This document shows, piece after piece, positions 1 to 7,271 of a DNA stretch of 31,757 bases. Position 1 is the stretch's first letter, and each line of letters starts with the position of its first letter. The position numbers and the translations under genes are program-made. The notes below the pieces were generated by a model. The model did not search any database, was not told the origin of the DNA, and saw nothing but the letters and a program-made list of their open reading frames with translations. The DNA is from JBQCDV01 sp051960855 (lineage in GTDB: Bacteria > Actinomycetota > Actinomycetes > JAJZTN01): the NCBI GenBank assembly GCA_051960855.1, contig JBQCDV010000269.1, forward strand, positions 1-31,757. Direction: 5' to 3'.

Positions 1-1
1 C

Positions 2-3000
2 ATCGCCCGGCACCGGCGCGACCTCGCCGAGCGAGAGGTGCGGATGTGGCAGCAACGACTGCCACATCCGCATGACGTCGTCCTGGAAGCGGTCTCCCAC
101 TGTGCAGCCGGCGCCGAGGTCGGCTCATCGGTGCATGCTGCGCGCACTCTCGCCCTCGCACGCGCGATCGACGCTCCGGTGGTTCTCACCAACCAGGTCC
201 GCTATGCCGATGTGGCTGACGCGCCTGTCGCGGATGTTCTGGATGCCGCCCGGCGCCTGGTCCCTCTCGATCCTCGCCACCTCGACCGGCGCAGTGCCCA
301 CGGGTATCTGAAGTCGGGCAAGGAGATGGCGGAGGTGGCGCGCGAGGTCGCCCGGTTAGCCGGCGGTGGCGAGACAGACGCGCAGCGGCTGCTGGCTGAC
401 ACGCGCAGGCTGGCCGACCAGTGCGTGCTGGATCCCGCTGCGGACCTCGGTCTCGGACTCGGCGCCGCCGGTGCCCACTTCCCGGAGGTCGAGATCGTCG
501 ACGACTCCGGAATGCCGCCAGATGCCGTGTTGCGCGCGCAATGCGAGGCGGGCATCGGACGGCGCGGGCTTGCCGATACGTCCGTGCTGCGCGCCCGTCT
601 CGACGAGGAGCTCGACGTCATCGCACGACTCGGCTTCGCGGGCTACTTCCTCACCGTCGCCGACGTCGTTCGGCTCATCACCTCGATGGGGGTGCGTTGC
701 GCGGCCCGTGGCTCGGGGGCCGGAAGCCTCGTCAACTACCTGCTAGGAGTGTCAGGAGTCGACCCGCTGCGCCATGGGCTGCTGATGGCTCGGTTCCTCT
801 CGCCGCTTCGCGAGGCGCTGCCGGACATCGACATCGACGTCGAGTCGGCGCGGCGCACAGAGATCTACGAGCAGATTCTGCGGCGCTACGGCGGTGAGCG
901 CGTCAGCTGCGTGTCGATGATGGACACCTACCGGGTCCGGCATGCCATTCGGGACGTGGGAGCCGCACTCGGGCTGCCGCCGGGGGAGATCGACGCCGTC
1001 GCGAAGGCTTTTCCGCATATCCGTGCCCGCGATGCGCGTGCTGCCCTGGGCGACCTCCCCGAGCTGCGGGCTTCGGGAATCGCCGCCTCGGGGTCCTTCG
1101 AGGCCCTGTTGACGATGGTCGAACGGCTCGACGGCTTGCCCCGGCATATCGCCCTGCATCCCTGCGGAGTGCTGCTCTCTGATCGCACGATGCTGGACCG
1201 GACTCCCGTCGAGTCCAGCTGGATGGGCTTTCCGATGAGCCAGTTCGACAAGGACGACGTCGAGGAGCTCGGGCTGCTCAAGCTTGACGTCCTCGGCGTG
1301 CGGATGCAGTCGGCGATGGCCCACGCACTTGATGAGGTTGTGCGCGTCGACGGGCCCGAGGCCGCTGGTATCGCCGAAGCCGGACGGCATCGGCCCGATT
1401 CCGTCTTCCTCGGCGACGGTCGGCTCGACCTCGACTCCGTTCCACTCGACGACGCTCCGACATTCGAGCTGATCCAGTCGACGCGCACGCTCGGGTGCTT
1501 CCAGATCGAGTCGCCGGGGCAGCGCGAGCTCGTCGGGAAGTTCGCCCCCGAGACGTTCGGGGACCTCATCATCGACATCTCCCTGTTCCGGCCCGGCCCG
1601 GTCAAGAGCGACATGGTCCGCCCGTTTCTCGAGGCCCGGCAGGGATGGCGCGAGCCGGAGTACCTCGCACCCGACCTACGACCACACCTCGAGGAAACCG
1701 GCGGTGTCGTCGTCTTCCACGAGCAGGTCCTGCAGATCATCGACACCCTCACCGGCTGTGGGCTCGCCTTCGCCGACGAGGTGCGGCGGGCGCTCGGCGA
1801 CCCGGTGGCCAAGGAGGATGTCCGGCTGTGGTTTCCCGCTCGTGCCTACGAGCGCGGCTATGACGAACAGACGGTGAGCCGGGCCTGGGAGGTTCTCGAG
1901 GCGTTCGCCAGTTTCGGGTTCTGCAAGGCACACGCCGCCGCCTTCGCCCTCCCGACCTACCAGTCGGCGTGGCTGAAGGCGCACCACCCGGCTGCCTTCC
2001 TCGCGGGGGTGCTCACGCACGACCCCGGGATGTATCCCAAGCGCCTGATCCTCGATGACGCCCGCAACTTCGGCATCGCCGTGCTCGGGCTCGACGTCAA
2101 CCGCTCCGACTCCTGCTACCGCGTCGAGCGCGTCGGCATCACCGACGAGCCACCTCCGGCAATCCTCGGGGAGGTGCCGCGTCAGCGTCCGGACTGGATG
2201 CCTGCCTCCCTGCCCGACGCGCGCGGCTACGGCATCCGGCTGTCACTGGCTGACGTCAAGGGCATCTCCGATGCCGAGGTCGCCCGCATCGTTGCTGGCC
2301 GGCCCTACGCCACCCTCTCCGACTTCTGGCACCGCGCACGTGTGTCACGCCCTGTCGTCGAACGCCTCGTCCTAGCGGGCGGCTTCGACGACCTCTACGG
2401 CATCGGCAGCGTGTCAGCTCGCCTGGGGCTGAGGCGGCGGCACCGGCTGACCCGTCGCGACCTGCTTCTCCAGGTAGCCGAGCTCGAGCGATTCACCACA
2501 GGGCGCGGGCGTCCGGCCCGCTCCCGGCGCACGGCTGGCGGCTCCGCTACCAGCGATGCCCGTGTCGCAGAGCGCGATGTGTCCGTGCTGGCCTCGAAGC
2601 AGTCCCAGGCGGCTGCGGCGGCGCCTGCTCCCGAGCAGCTCGACGTGCAGCTCGCTCTCGACTTCGGAGCCGAGGATGTCTCGCCGCAGGCCTTTGCACC
2701 CAGCGGCCTGCCCGAGATGAGCGACGGCGAGCTGGTGCGAGCCGAGCTGGAGATCCTCGGTCTCGACGCGTCTGCTCACATCCTCGACTTCTACGAGCCG
2801 GTGCTCAATGCCCTCAACGTCGTGCGGTCCCGCGACATCCTGCGCTGCCGATCGCGCTCGGAGATTCTCATCGCAGGGGTCAAGGTCGCCACGCAGACGC
2901 CGCCCATCCGGTCCGGCCGTCGCGTGGTCTTCGTGACTCTCGACGATGCCACCGGTCCCGTCGACGCCACTTTCTTCGAAGACGCTCAAGGGCCCTATGC

Positions 3001-3607
3001 GGCCACCGTCTTCCACTCCTGGCTGCTCATCGTCCGAGGAATTGTCCGGCGTACTGGACCGCGGGGGGTGTCGGTGCGTGCGACCGGCGCCTGGGAGCTG
3101 CCCACCGTGCATGCCGCCTACCAGCAAGGCGGAGTGGACGCGGCTGTCAACCTGCTGGCGACGGCCACGGGCGACTTCTCCGAGGCAGCCGTGCTAGGAG
3201 CCGCCGAGAGCAGGTCGACTCGCCCGGTGATGTCTGCGCCGTTGGGGAGTGACGCCATCGTCAACCCGGTTGCGATCAGCGCTCCGCCGGCTGGTGCGCA
3301 GCCTTTCTCCTACGGGTCGCCCTGGGCGCCCCCGCGACCGGGGGAGGGACAACCTGTGGCGCCAGCGCCAGCGGCTGCGGCTACCGGCGACGGACGTTCC
3401 CGCGCCGGCGGCATGGGGCCCTCCCGGCGTGTCCTCGTCCATCCCAGCGGCTTCCGGCAGTCGCCGTACGCCGACATCAAGCCGGCAGGGGAGCCGGCCT
3501 CTCACGCCGCCGCCCTCGCTCAGGCCGTGGACCTGGCTGACCTCGACACCCCGGCCACCGCTCCACGCAAGCTGTGGCACGCCAGCCCCGGAAGTGCAGG
3601 GCACTGA
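2..3607 (+). CDS. dnaE2: Error-prone DNA polymerase III alpha subunit DnaE2 (5' end cut off by window)
   Basis: C-family DNA polymerase catalytic subunit of the DnaE2 type, a damage-induced translesion replicase. The frame is open from base 2, so the first in-frame ATG (base 38) is internal, and by comparison with E. coli DnaE roughly the first 150-200 residues (most of the PHP domain) lie outside the window. The visible part starts in the end of the PHP region. The palm follows, with the PDIDID motif at 821-838 (two catalytic Asp) and the third Asp in LLKLDVLG at 1286-1288. Next come the fingers/HhH region and, near bases 2850-3100, an OB-fold-like segment, then a Pro/Ala-rich tail. All three metal-binding acids are present, so the polymerase should be active. 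The DnaE2 rather than DnaE1 assignment rests on overall character and on the neighbouring dinB; the upstream imuA/imuB genes, if any, are not visible. Confidence is high for the family and moderate for the paralogue. Confidence 0.9.
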   Translation: MARHRRDLAEREVRMWQQRLPHPHDVVLEAVSHCAAGAEVGSSVHAARTLALARAIDAPVVLTNQVRYADVADAPVADVLDAARRLVPLDPRHLDRRSAHGYLKSGKEMAEVAREVARLAGGGETDAQRLLADTRRLADQCVLDPAADLGLGLGAAGAHFPEVEIVDDSGMPPDAVLRAQCEAGIGRRGLADTSVLRARLDEELDVIARLGFAGYFLTVADVVRLITSMGVRCAARGSGAGSLVNYLLGVSGVDPLRHGLLMARFLSPLREALPDIDIDVESARRTEIYEQILRRYGGERVSCVSMMDTYRVRHAIRDVGAALGLPPGEIDAVAKAFPHIRARDARAALGDLPELRASGIAASGSFEALLTMVERLDGLPRHIALHPCGVLLSDRTMLDRTPVESSWMGFPMSQFDKDDVEELGLLKLDVLGVRMQSAMAHALDEVVRVDGPEAAGIAEAGRHRPDSVFLGDGRLDLDSVPLDDAPTFELIQSTRTLGCFQIESPGQRELVGKFAPETFGDLIIDISLFRPGPVKSDMVRPFLEARQGWREPEYLAPDLRPHLEETGGVVVFHEQVLQIIDTLTGCGLAFADEVRRALGDPVAKEDVRLWFPARAYERGYDEQTVSRAWEVLEAFASFGFCKAHAAAFALPTYQSAWLKAHHPAAFLAGVLTHDPGMYPKRLILDDARNFGIAVLGLDVNRSDSCYRVERVGITDEPPPAILGEVPRQRPDWMPASLPDARGYGIRLSLADVKGISDAEVARIVAGRPYATLSDFWHRARVSRPVVERLVLAGGFDDLYGIGSVSARLGLRRRHRLTRRDLLLQVAELERFTTGRGRPARSRRTAGGSATSDARVAERDVSVLASKQSQAAAAAPAPEQLDVQLALDFGAEDVSPQAFAPSGLPEMSDGELVRAELEILGLDASAHILDFYEPVLNALNVVRSRDILRCRSRSEILIAGVKVATQTPPIRSGRRVVFVTLDDATGPVDATFFEDAQGPYAATVFHSWLLIVRGIVRRTGPRGVSVRATGAWELPTVHAAYQQGGVDAAVNLLATATGDFSEAAVLGAAESRSTRPVMSAPLGSDAIVNPVAISAPPAGAQPFSYGSPWAPPRPGEGQPVAPAPAAAATGDGRSRAGGMGPSRRVLVHPSGFRQSPYADIKPAGEPASHAAALAQAVDLADLDTPATAPRKLWHASPGSAGH

Positions 3608-3650
3608 GAGATGGGCACTGAGAGATGGGCACTGAGATGGGCGCTGAGAT
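3599..3650 (+). repeat. Tandem repeat spanning the dnaE2 stop codon
   Basis: Four consecutive units: GGGCACTGAGAGAT (3599-3612), an identical copy (3613-3626), GGGCACTGAGAT (3627-3638) and GGGCGCTGAGAT (3639-3650). The first unit carries the last two codons and the TGA stop (3605-3607) of dnaE2; later units repeat the TGA in other frames. This looks like local slippage expansion. No function is evident. Confidence 0.85.
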
Positions 3651-3719
3651 GCGCGTGCGGCGGAAGCATCGGCGGCTGATACACCGGCGGCCGAGACGCT
3701 GGTGGCTAAGGTTGCCCTC

Positions 3720-4502
3720 GTGCCGCTCCCTCGCCTCGACCCACCGGTCGGAGCCGCTGCTGTCCGCGCCGCGGTCGTGTGGGAGGCGCTGCAGGAGGCG
3801 CTCGGCGGCCATCACCCAGCCCCCGGGTCCCGGCTCGCAGTCGTGGACGTGGGCGGCGGCACGGGCGGCTTCGCGATCCCCCTTGCGGCGCAGGGGCATG
3901 ACGTCACCGTTGTCGACCCGAGCCCCGATGCTCTCGCCGCGCTCGACCGCCGTGTGGCCGAGCAGCCCGTCGGCTCGGTGCGAGCGGTGCAGGGCGACGC
4001 CACTGATCTGCTGTCGGTGCTCGACGAAGGCTCAGCGGACGTCGTGCTGTGCCATGGCGTCCTCGAGCACCTCGACGATGACCAAGCCGTGGCTGAGGCC
4101 ATGGCGGGCATCCGCAGCCTCCTGCGTCCCGGCGGTCTCGCCTCCTTTGTGGTGGCCCAGCGCAATGCCGCTGTGGTGGCCCGCGCACTCGCCGGGCAGT
4201 TCACCGAAGCGCGGACTGCGCTGGCCAGCGATGACGGACGATGGGGGCATGGAGACCCGCTGCCGCGCCGGTTCGACGCCGAGCACGTCCAGCAGCTGCT
4301 CTCCGCGGCGGGCCTCGATGTCGTCTCTGTCCACGGGGTGCGAGTCCTCGTGGACCTGGTGCCGGGCGCCCTGGTCGATGCCGACTCACGGGCTCCGCGC
4401 GAGCTGCTCGAGCTCGAGCGTGCGCTCTCGGACGACCCGGCCTTCACCCAGCTCGCCGGCTCGTTGCACGTCCTCGCGGTTGCGACTGCTCCTGCCGGCT
4501 GA
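3720..4502 (+). CDS. Class I SAM-dependent methyltransferase
   Basis: Predicted soluble Rossmann-fold methyltransferase of about 260 residues; substrate unknown. Motif I is VVDVGGGTGG (residues 41-50), the SAM-ribose acid is in VTVVDPS (around residue 66), and LCHGVLEHLDD (around 110-120) followed by LLRPGG are the usual motif IV/V elements. The start is uncertain. GTG at 3720 follows a partial AAGG Shine-Dalgarno and also lies 7 bases after a -10-like TAAGGT (3707-3712). An in-frame GTG at 3702 adds six residues but has no ribosome-binding site. The gene sits 112 bases after dnaE2 and 48 bases before dinB on the same strand, so it may be co-transcribed with the two polymerases, but nothing in the protein links it to DNA repair. 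The family call is firm; the role is unknown. Confidence 0.85.
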   Translation: MPLPRLDPPVGAAAVRAAVVWEALQEALGGHHPAPGSRLAVVDVGGGTGGFAIPLAAQGHDVTVVDPSPDALAALDRRVAEQPVGSVRAVQGDATDLLSVLDEGSADVVLCHGVLEHLDDDQAVAEAMAGIRSLLRPGGLASFVVAQRNAAVVARALAGQFTEARTALASDDGRWGHGDPLPRRFDAEHVQQLLSAAGLDVVSVHGVRVLVDLVPGALVDADSRAPRELLELERALSDDPAFTQLAGSLHVLAVATAPAG

Positions 4503-4550
4503 CCGGCCGCTGCTGCCTGCCTCTCGGCTCTTCCTCCCTCCCGCGAGGCG

Positions 4551-5891
4551 GTGCGGTCTCACCCTGTGCGGTCGGCCCCGATGAGCCGCAAGCCGATCGG
4601 TGTCGAGCGTCCCGCCAGCTCCGACGCGACGACAAGGGCCGAGGGCTGCGGCATCGCCCACGTCGACATGGATGCCTTCTACGCCTCCGTGGAGCTGCGA
4701 GAGCGACCGGACCTGCGGGGACTGCCCGCCATCGTCGGGTCGGCAGGAGCCCGCGGTGTCGTGCTGTCGGCCACCTACGAGGCACGCCGCCTCGGTGTCG
4801 CCAGCGCCATGCCGATGAGCCGCGCTCGCCGGCTTGCTCCTGCGGCGGTCGTGATCGAGCCGCGGCACGAGCTCTACTCCGAGGTCAGCGCCGGTGTGAT
4901 GGAGATCTTCCGCTCCGTCACTCCGCTGGTGGAGCCGCTGTCGCTGGACGAGGCGTTTCTCGACATCTCCGGCGCTGTGCGACGACTCGGCCCCCCTGCG
5001 GTCATCGGCCAACTGTTGCGTGACCGAGTCGCTGACGAGCAGGGAATCACCTGCTCCGTCGGCATCGCTGCAACCAAGTTCGTCGCCAAGCTCGCCACGA
5101 CTGTCGCCAAGCCTGACGGCATGCTCGTCGTCCCTCCCGAGGAGACCGTCGCCTTCCTCCACCCCCTGCCGGTCGGTGCGCTGTGGGGGGTCGGCGACAA
5201 GACGGAGGAGATCCTGCAGCGTCTCGGTCTGCGCACGGTCGGTGACATCGCGCACACCCCCGTCTCGACGCTGCGCCGCGCCCTCGGTGCCGCAGCCGGC
5301 GCCTCGCTGCACGCGCTGGCCTGGGGCCGCGACGAGCGGAAGGTGATCGCCAGCGAGCCCGATCGCTCCATCGGAGCGGAGCACACCTTCGCGCGCGACG
5401 TCGACTCGCCCGAGGTCATTCGGCGCCAGCTGCTCAGCCTCGCGGAGCGTACGGCGGCCCGGCTGCGCCACGCTGGAGCGAAAGGCCGAACGGTCTCGAT
5501 CAAGGTCAGGTTCGCCGACTTCACCACGATCACTCGCAGCCGGACTCTCAGCGACGCCACCGACGTCGGTCGAGAGGTCTACGCCACCGCCTGCGCGCTT
5601 TACGACGCCCTGCACCTCGATCGCGCACGGATCCGCCTCGTCGGCGTTCGGGTCGAGAGTCTCGTCGAGGCTGACGCTGCTCCCCGGCAGCTGCTGCTGG
5701 GCGAGCGAGAGCGCGGGTGGCGAGAGGCAGAACTGGCGCGCGACAAGGCCGCGGCGCGCTTCGGCGACGGTGCCGTGCGCCCTGCTGCACTCGTGCGACC
5801 GGGGCCACCGCCAGCCGTCCGCGCCCGAAGCGGGCAGGGCGCGGCATCGCCGGTGAGGGGTCCTGCCTCACGCTCCGTGGACGACGACTGA
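4551..5891 (+). CDS. dinB: DNA polymerase IV, Y-family translesion polymerase
   Basis: Y-family polymerase that copies past lesions and extends mismatched ends. HVDMDAFYASVE (residues 37-48) holds the first metal-binding Asp (D39) and SLDEAF (131-136) the second Asp and the Glu (D133, E134), so it is catalytically complete. This separates it from ImuB, which lacks these acids. The thumb and little-finger domains follow. RQLLL (379-383) sits where actinobacterial DinB proteins carry their beta-clamp-binding motif. About 50 poorly conserved residues follow it, making the protein longer (446 aa) than E. coli Pol IV (351 aa). GTG at 4551 was taken as the start; ATG at 4581 (residue 11) is equally possible because the conserved region begins only at residue 36. 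It stands downstream of dnaE2 and a methyltransferase on the same strand. Confidence 0.94.
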   Translation: MRSHPVRSAPMSRKPIGVERPASSDATTRAEGCGIAHVDMDAFYASVELRERPDLRGLPAIVGSAGARGVVLSATYEARRLGVASAMPMSRARRLAPAAVVIEPRHELYSEVSAGVMEIFRSVTPLVEPLSLDEAFLDISGAVRRLGPPAVIGQLLRDRVADEQGITCSVGIAATKFVAKLATTVAKPDGMLVVPPEETVAFLHPLPVGALWGVGDKTEEILQRLGLRTVGDIAHTPVSTLRRALGAAAGASLHALAWGRDERKVIASEPDRSIGAEHTFARDVDSPEVIRRQLLSLAERTAARLRHAGAKGRTVSIKVRFADFTTITRSRTLSDATDVGREVYATACALYDALHLDRARIRLVGVRVESLVEADAAPRQLLLGERERGWREAELARDKAAARFGDGAVRPAALVRPGPPPAVRARSGQGAASPVRGPASRSVDDD

Positions 5892-6079
5892 GGCCCCGAG
5901 CGGCCGGCGAGCTCGTGCCGTCCGGCCTCCTGCTCGACGTGTGGCCGCGCCTCTGCACGGGAACCAAGCGTCCAGTCGCGAGGTGCCCGCGCGGGCTCGA
6001 GCACTTCCGACCTCGACGGTGCAGAGCAGCGCCGCCCTCGTTGTTCCACCTCGGGGTGTCACAGCGGTCGGGCCGCGCT

Positions 6080-6118
6080 TATCCTTGGTTGATACGTCGG
6101 GTCCGCTTCAGCGGCCCG
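6080..6118 (+). promoter_or_regulatory. Candidate promoter and leader hairpin of the DUF3040 gene
   Basis: In the 248-base gap between dinB and the DUF3040 gene, TATCCT (6080-6085) fits the actinobacterial -10 pattern TAnnnT; no convincing -35 is present. Just downstream, 6098-6118 can fold as CGGG-(T)-CCGCT / AGCGG-CCCG with a 2-base loop, placed before the strong ribosome-binding site. The rest of the gap shows nothing recognisable. Confidence 0.35.
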
Positions 6119-6139
6119 GAAGGCTGGTAGGAGGCCGAC

Positions 6140-6592
6140 GTGCCGCTCTCCGAGCACGAGCAACGACTGCTCGAGCAGATGGAGCGGGCCCTCTACGCCG
6201 AGGACCCGAAGTTCGCTGCGTCTCTGCGCGGCCGCACTCTGCGCGTCCGCTACCGACGCCGCGCAGTCCTGGCAGCGGCTGGCTTCCTGCTCGGCATCGT
6301 CCTGCTCATGACTGGTCTGATCACCCAGAAGCTTGCGGTGAGCATCCTCGGCTTCGTCGTGATGCTCGCGACGGCCTTCCTTGCGATCACCGCGTGGCGT
6401 GGCATGACCACCGGCGAGGCGACGCTGCCGCCGCCGGTGGCCGGGCCAGGGGGAGGCCAGCTTCGCGGGCTTCCGGGTCTCGAGCGGGGGCGCACCGCCG
6501 GACGCAAGCCGCGCAGCAAGCGCTCCACGTCCTCGGGCACATTCATGCAGCGCCTCGAGGACCGTTGGGAGCGTCGCCGCCGCGAGCGGTAG
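6140..6592 (+). CDS. DUF3040 family two-helix membrane protein
   Basis: Small inner-membrane protein of unknown function (150 aa), conserved in Actinobacteria near mraZ. The N-terminus PLSEHEQRLLEQMERAL is the family signature, a short amphipathic cytoplasmic segment. Two membrane helices follow at about residues 42-62 and 66-86, then a Pro/Gly-rich linker and a strongly basic C-terminus ending in a run of arginines. The GTG start at 6140 is well supported: TAGGAGG ends 6 bases upstream. It is convergent with the GNAT gene, from which it is separated by a repeat and a hairpin. The family call is secure. The function is unknown; the position next to division genes suggests an envelope role, but that is inference only. 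Confidence 0.9.
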   Translation: MPLSEHEQRLLEQMERALYAEDPKFAASLRGRTLRVRYRRRAVLAAAGFLLGIVLLMTGLITQKLAVSILGFVVMLATAFLAITAWRGMTTGEATLPPPVAGPGGGQLRGLPGLERGRTAGRKPRSKRSTSSGTFMQRLEDRWERRRRER

Positions 6593-6597
6593 TCCAG

Positions 6598-6657
6598 AGC
6601 AAGCAGGGCAAGCAGAGCAACCAGGTCAAGCAGAGCAAGAGCAAGCAGGGCAAGGGC
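6598..6657. repeat. Imperfect 9-base tandem repeat between convergent genes
   Basis: Units read AGCAAGCAG, GGCAAGCAG, AGCAACCAG, GTCAAGCAG, a partial AGCAAG, AGCAAGCAG and GGCAAGGGC, beginning 5 bases after the DUF3040 stop. A second small duplication, GGCCAGAGGGCAG, occurs twice between about 6674 and 6708. The tract is purine-rich on the plus strand and lies wholly between stop codons. It looks like slippage-derived intergenic sequence. Confidence 0.8.
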
Positions 6658-6703
6658 CCAAGTGGCTCGAGGCGGCCAGAGGGCAGCCAGGGGGCGGCCA
6701 GAG

Positions 6704-6723
6704 GGCAGGGGGAAGCCCCTGCC
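6704..6723. terminator. Hairpin between convergent genes, probable bidirectional terminator
   Basis: A perfect 8-base-pair stem, GGCAGGGG (6704-6711) with CCCCTGCC (6716-6723), closed by the 4-base loop GAAG. It begins 2 bases after the GNAT stop codon read on the minus strand and lies about 110 bases after the DUF3040 stop. There is no U-tract, as is common for actinobacterial terminators. Confidence 0.6.
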
Positions 6724-6725
6724 GC

Positions 6726-7271
6726 CTAGCGCAGCGGCCGCTCGAGCTCGACAAAGGCGCGTCCCTCCGCGCCGGTCACCACTCCGGTCTGCACAAATCC
6801 CGCCCGCTCGCAGAGCCGCAGTGATCGCTCGTTGAACGCCGCCACCGCCGCCCGCGCGACCTGTGCCGAGGGCCACTGGTCGGCCGCGAGGGCGAGCGCC
6901 AGGGGCAGCATCGCGGTCATGACCCCGCGGCTCACCCGCTCCGGAGCCACTCCGGCGCCCACGTCGACAGCCTCCTCGCGCACCCGCTGGCCCCGCACCC
7001 GCGCCTCCGCACCGAAGCACACGAAGCCGATCAAGGAGACCCCGTCCTCCTGCTGCTCGACGACCGGGTAGTAGCCCCAGCCCTCGGCCTCATGCCGGAG
7101 GTACACCTCGAGGCTGTCATCCTCCTCGCCGCCCCAGTCATAGAGGTCGAACGGCGGCGGGTAGCGCCACGTGCGCACCTCCTGCGCCTCGGCCTCGGTG
7201 AGCGCACGAGCAACGAGCTGAACGACGCTGCCGTCGGCGAGCGTCTGCTGCCAGCCGTCGGCTCCGGTCAC
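6726..7271 (-). CDS. GNAT family N-acetyltransferase
   Basis: Predicted acetyl-CoA-dependent N-acetyltransferase of 181 residues; substrate unknown. WRYPPPFDLYD near residue 35, GVSLIGFVCFG in the central strand region, and the C-terminal AAFNERSLRLCERAGF, the usual motif around the last helix of the acetyl-CoA fold, support the family. The GTG start at 7271 overlaps the TGA of the upstream transglutaminase gene in a GTGA junction, which argues for translational coupling. The frame stays open further upstream, but that extension only covers the 3' end of the transglutaminase gene and looks like out-of-frame arginine-rich translation. It is the last gene of the four-gene minus-strand operon and ends at a hairpin. 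Confidence 0.86.
   Translation of the reverse strand: MTGADGWQQTLADGSVVQLVARALTEAEAQEVRTWRYPPPFDLYDWGGEEDDSLEVYLRHEAEGWGYYPVVEQQEDGVSLIGFVCFGAEARVRGQRVREEAVDVGAGVAPERVSRGVMTAMLPLALALAADQWPSAQVARAAVAAFNERSLRLCERAGFVQTGVVTGAEGRAFVELERPLR

Noticed and set aside
6598..6657. Short regular repeats as a CRISPR array
   Set aside because: Units are 9 bases, imperfect, and have no spacers; no cas genes are present.
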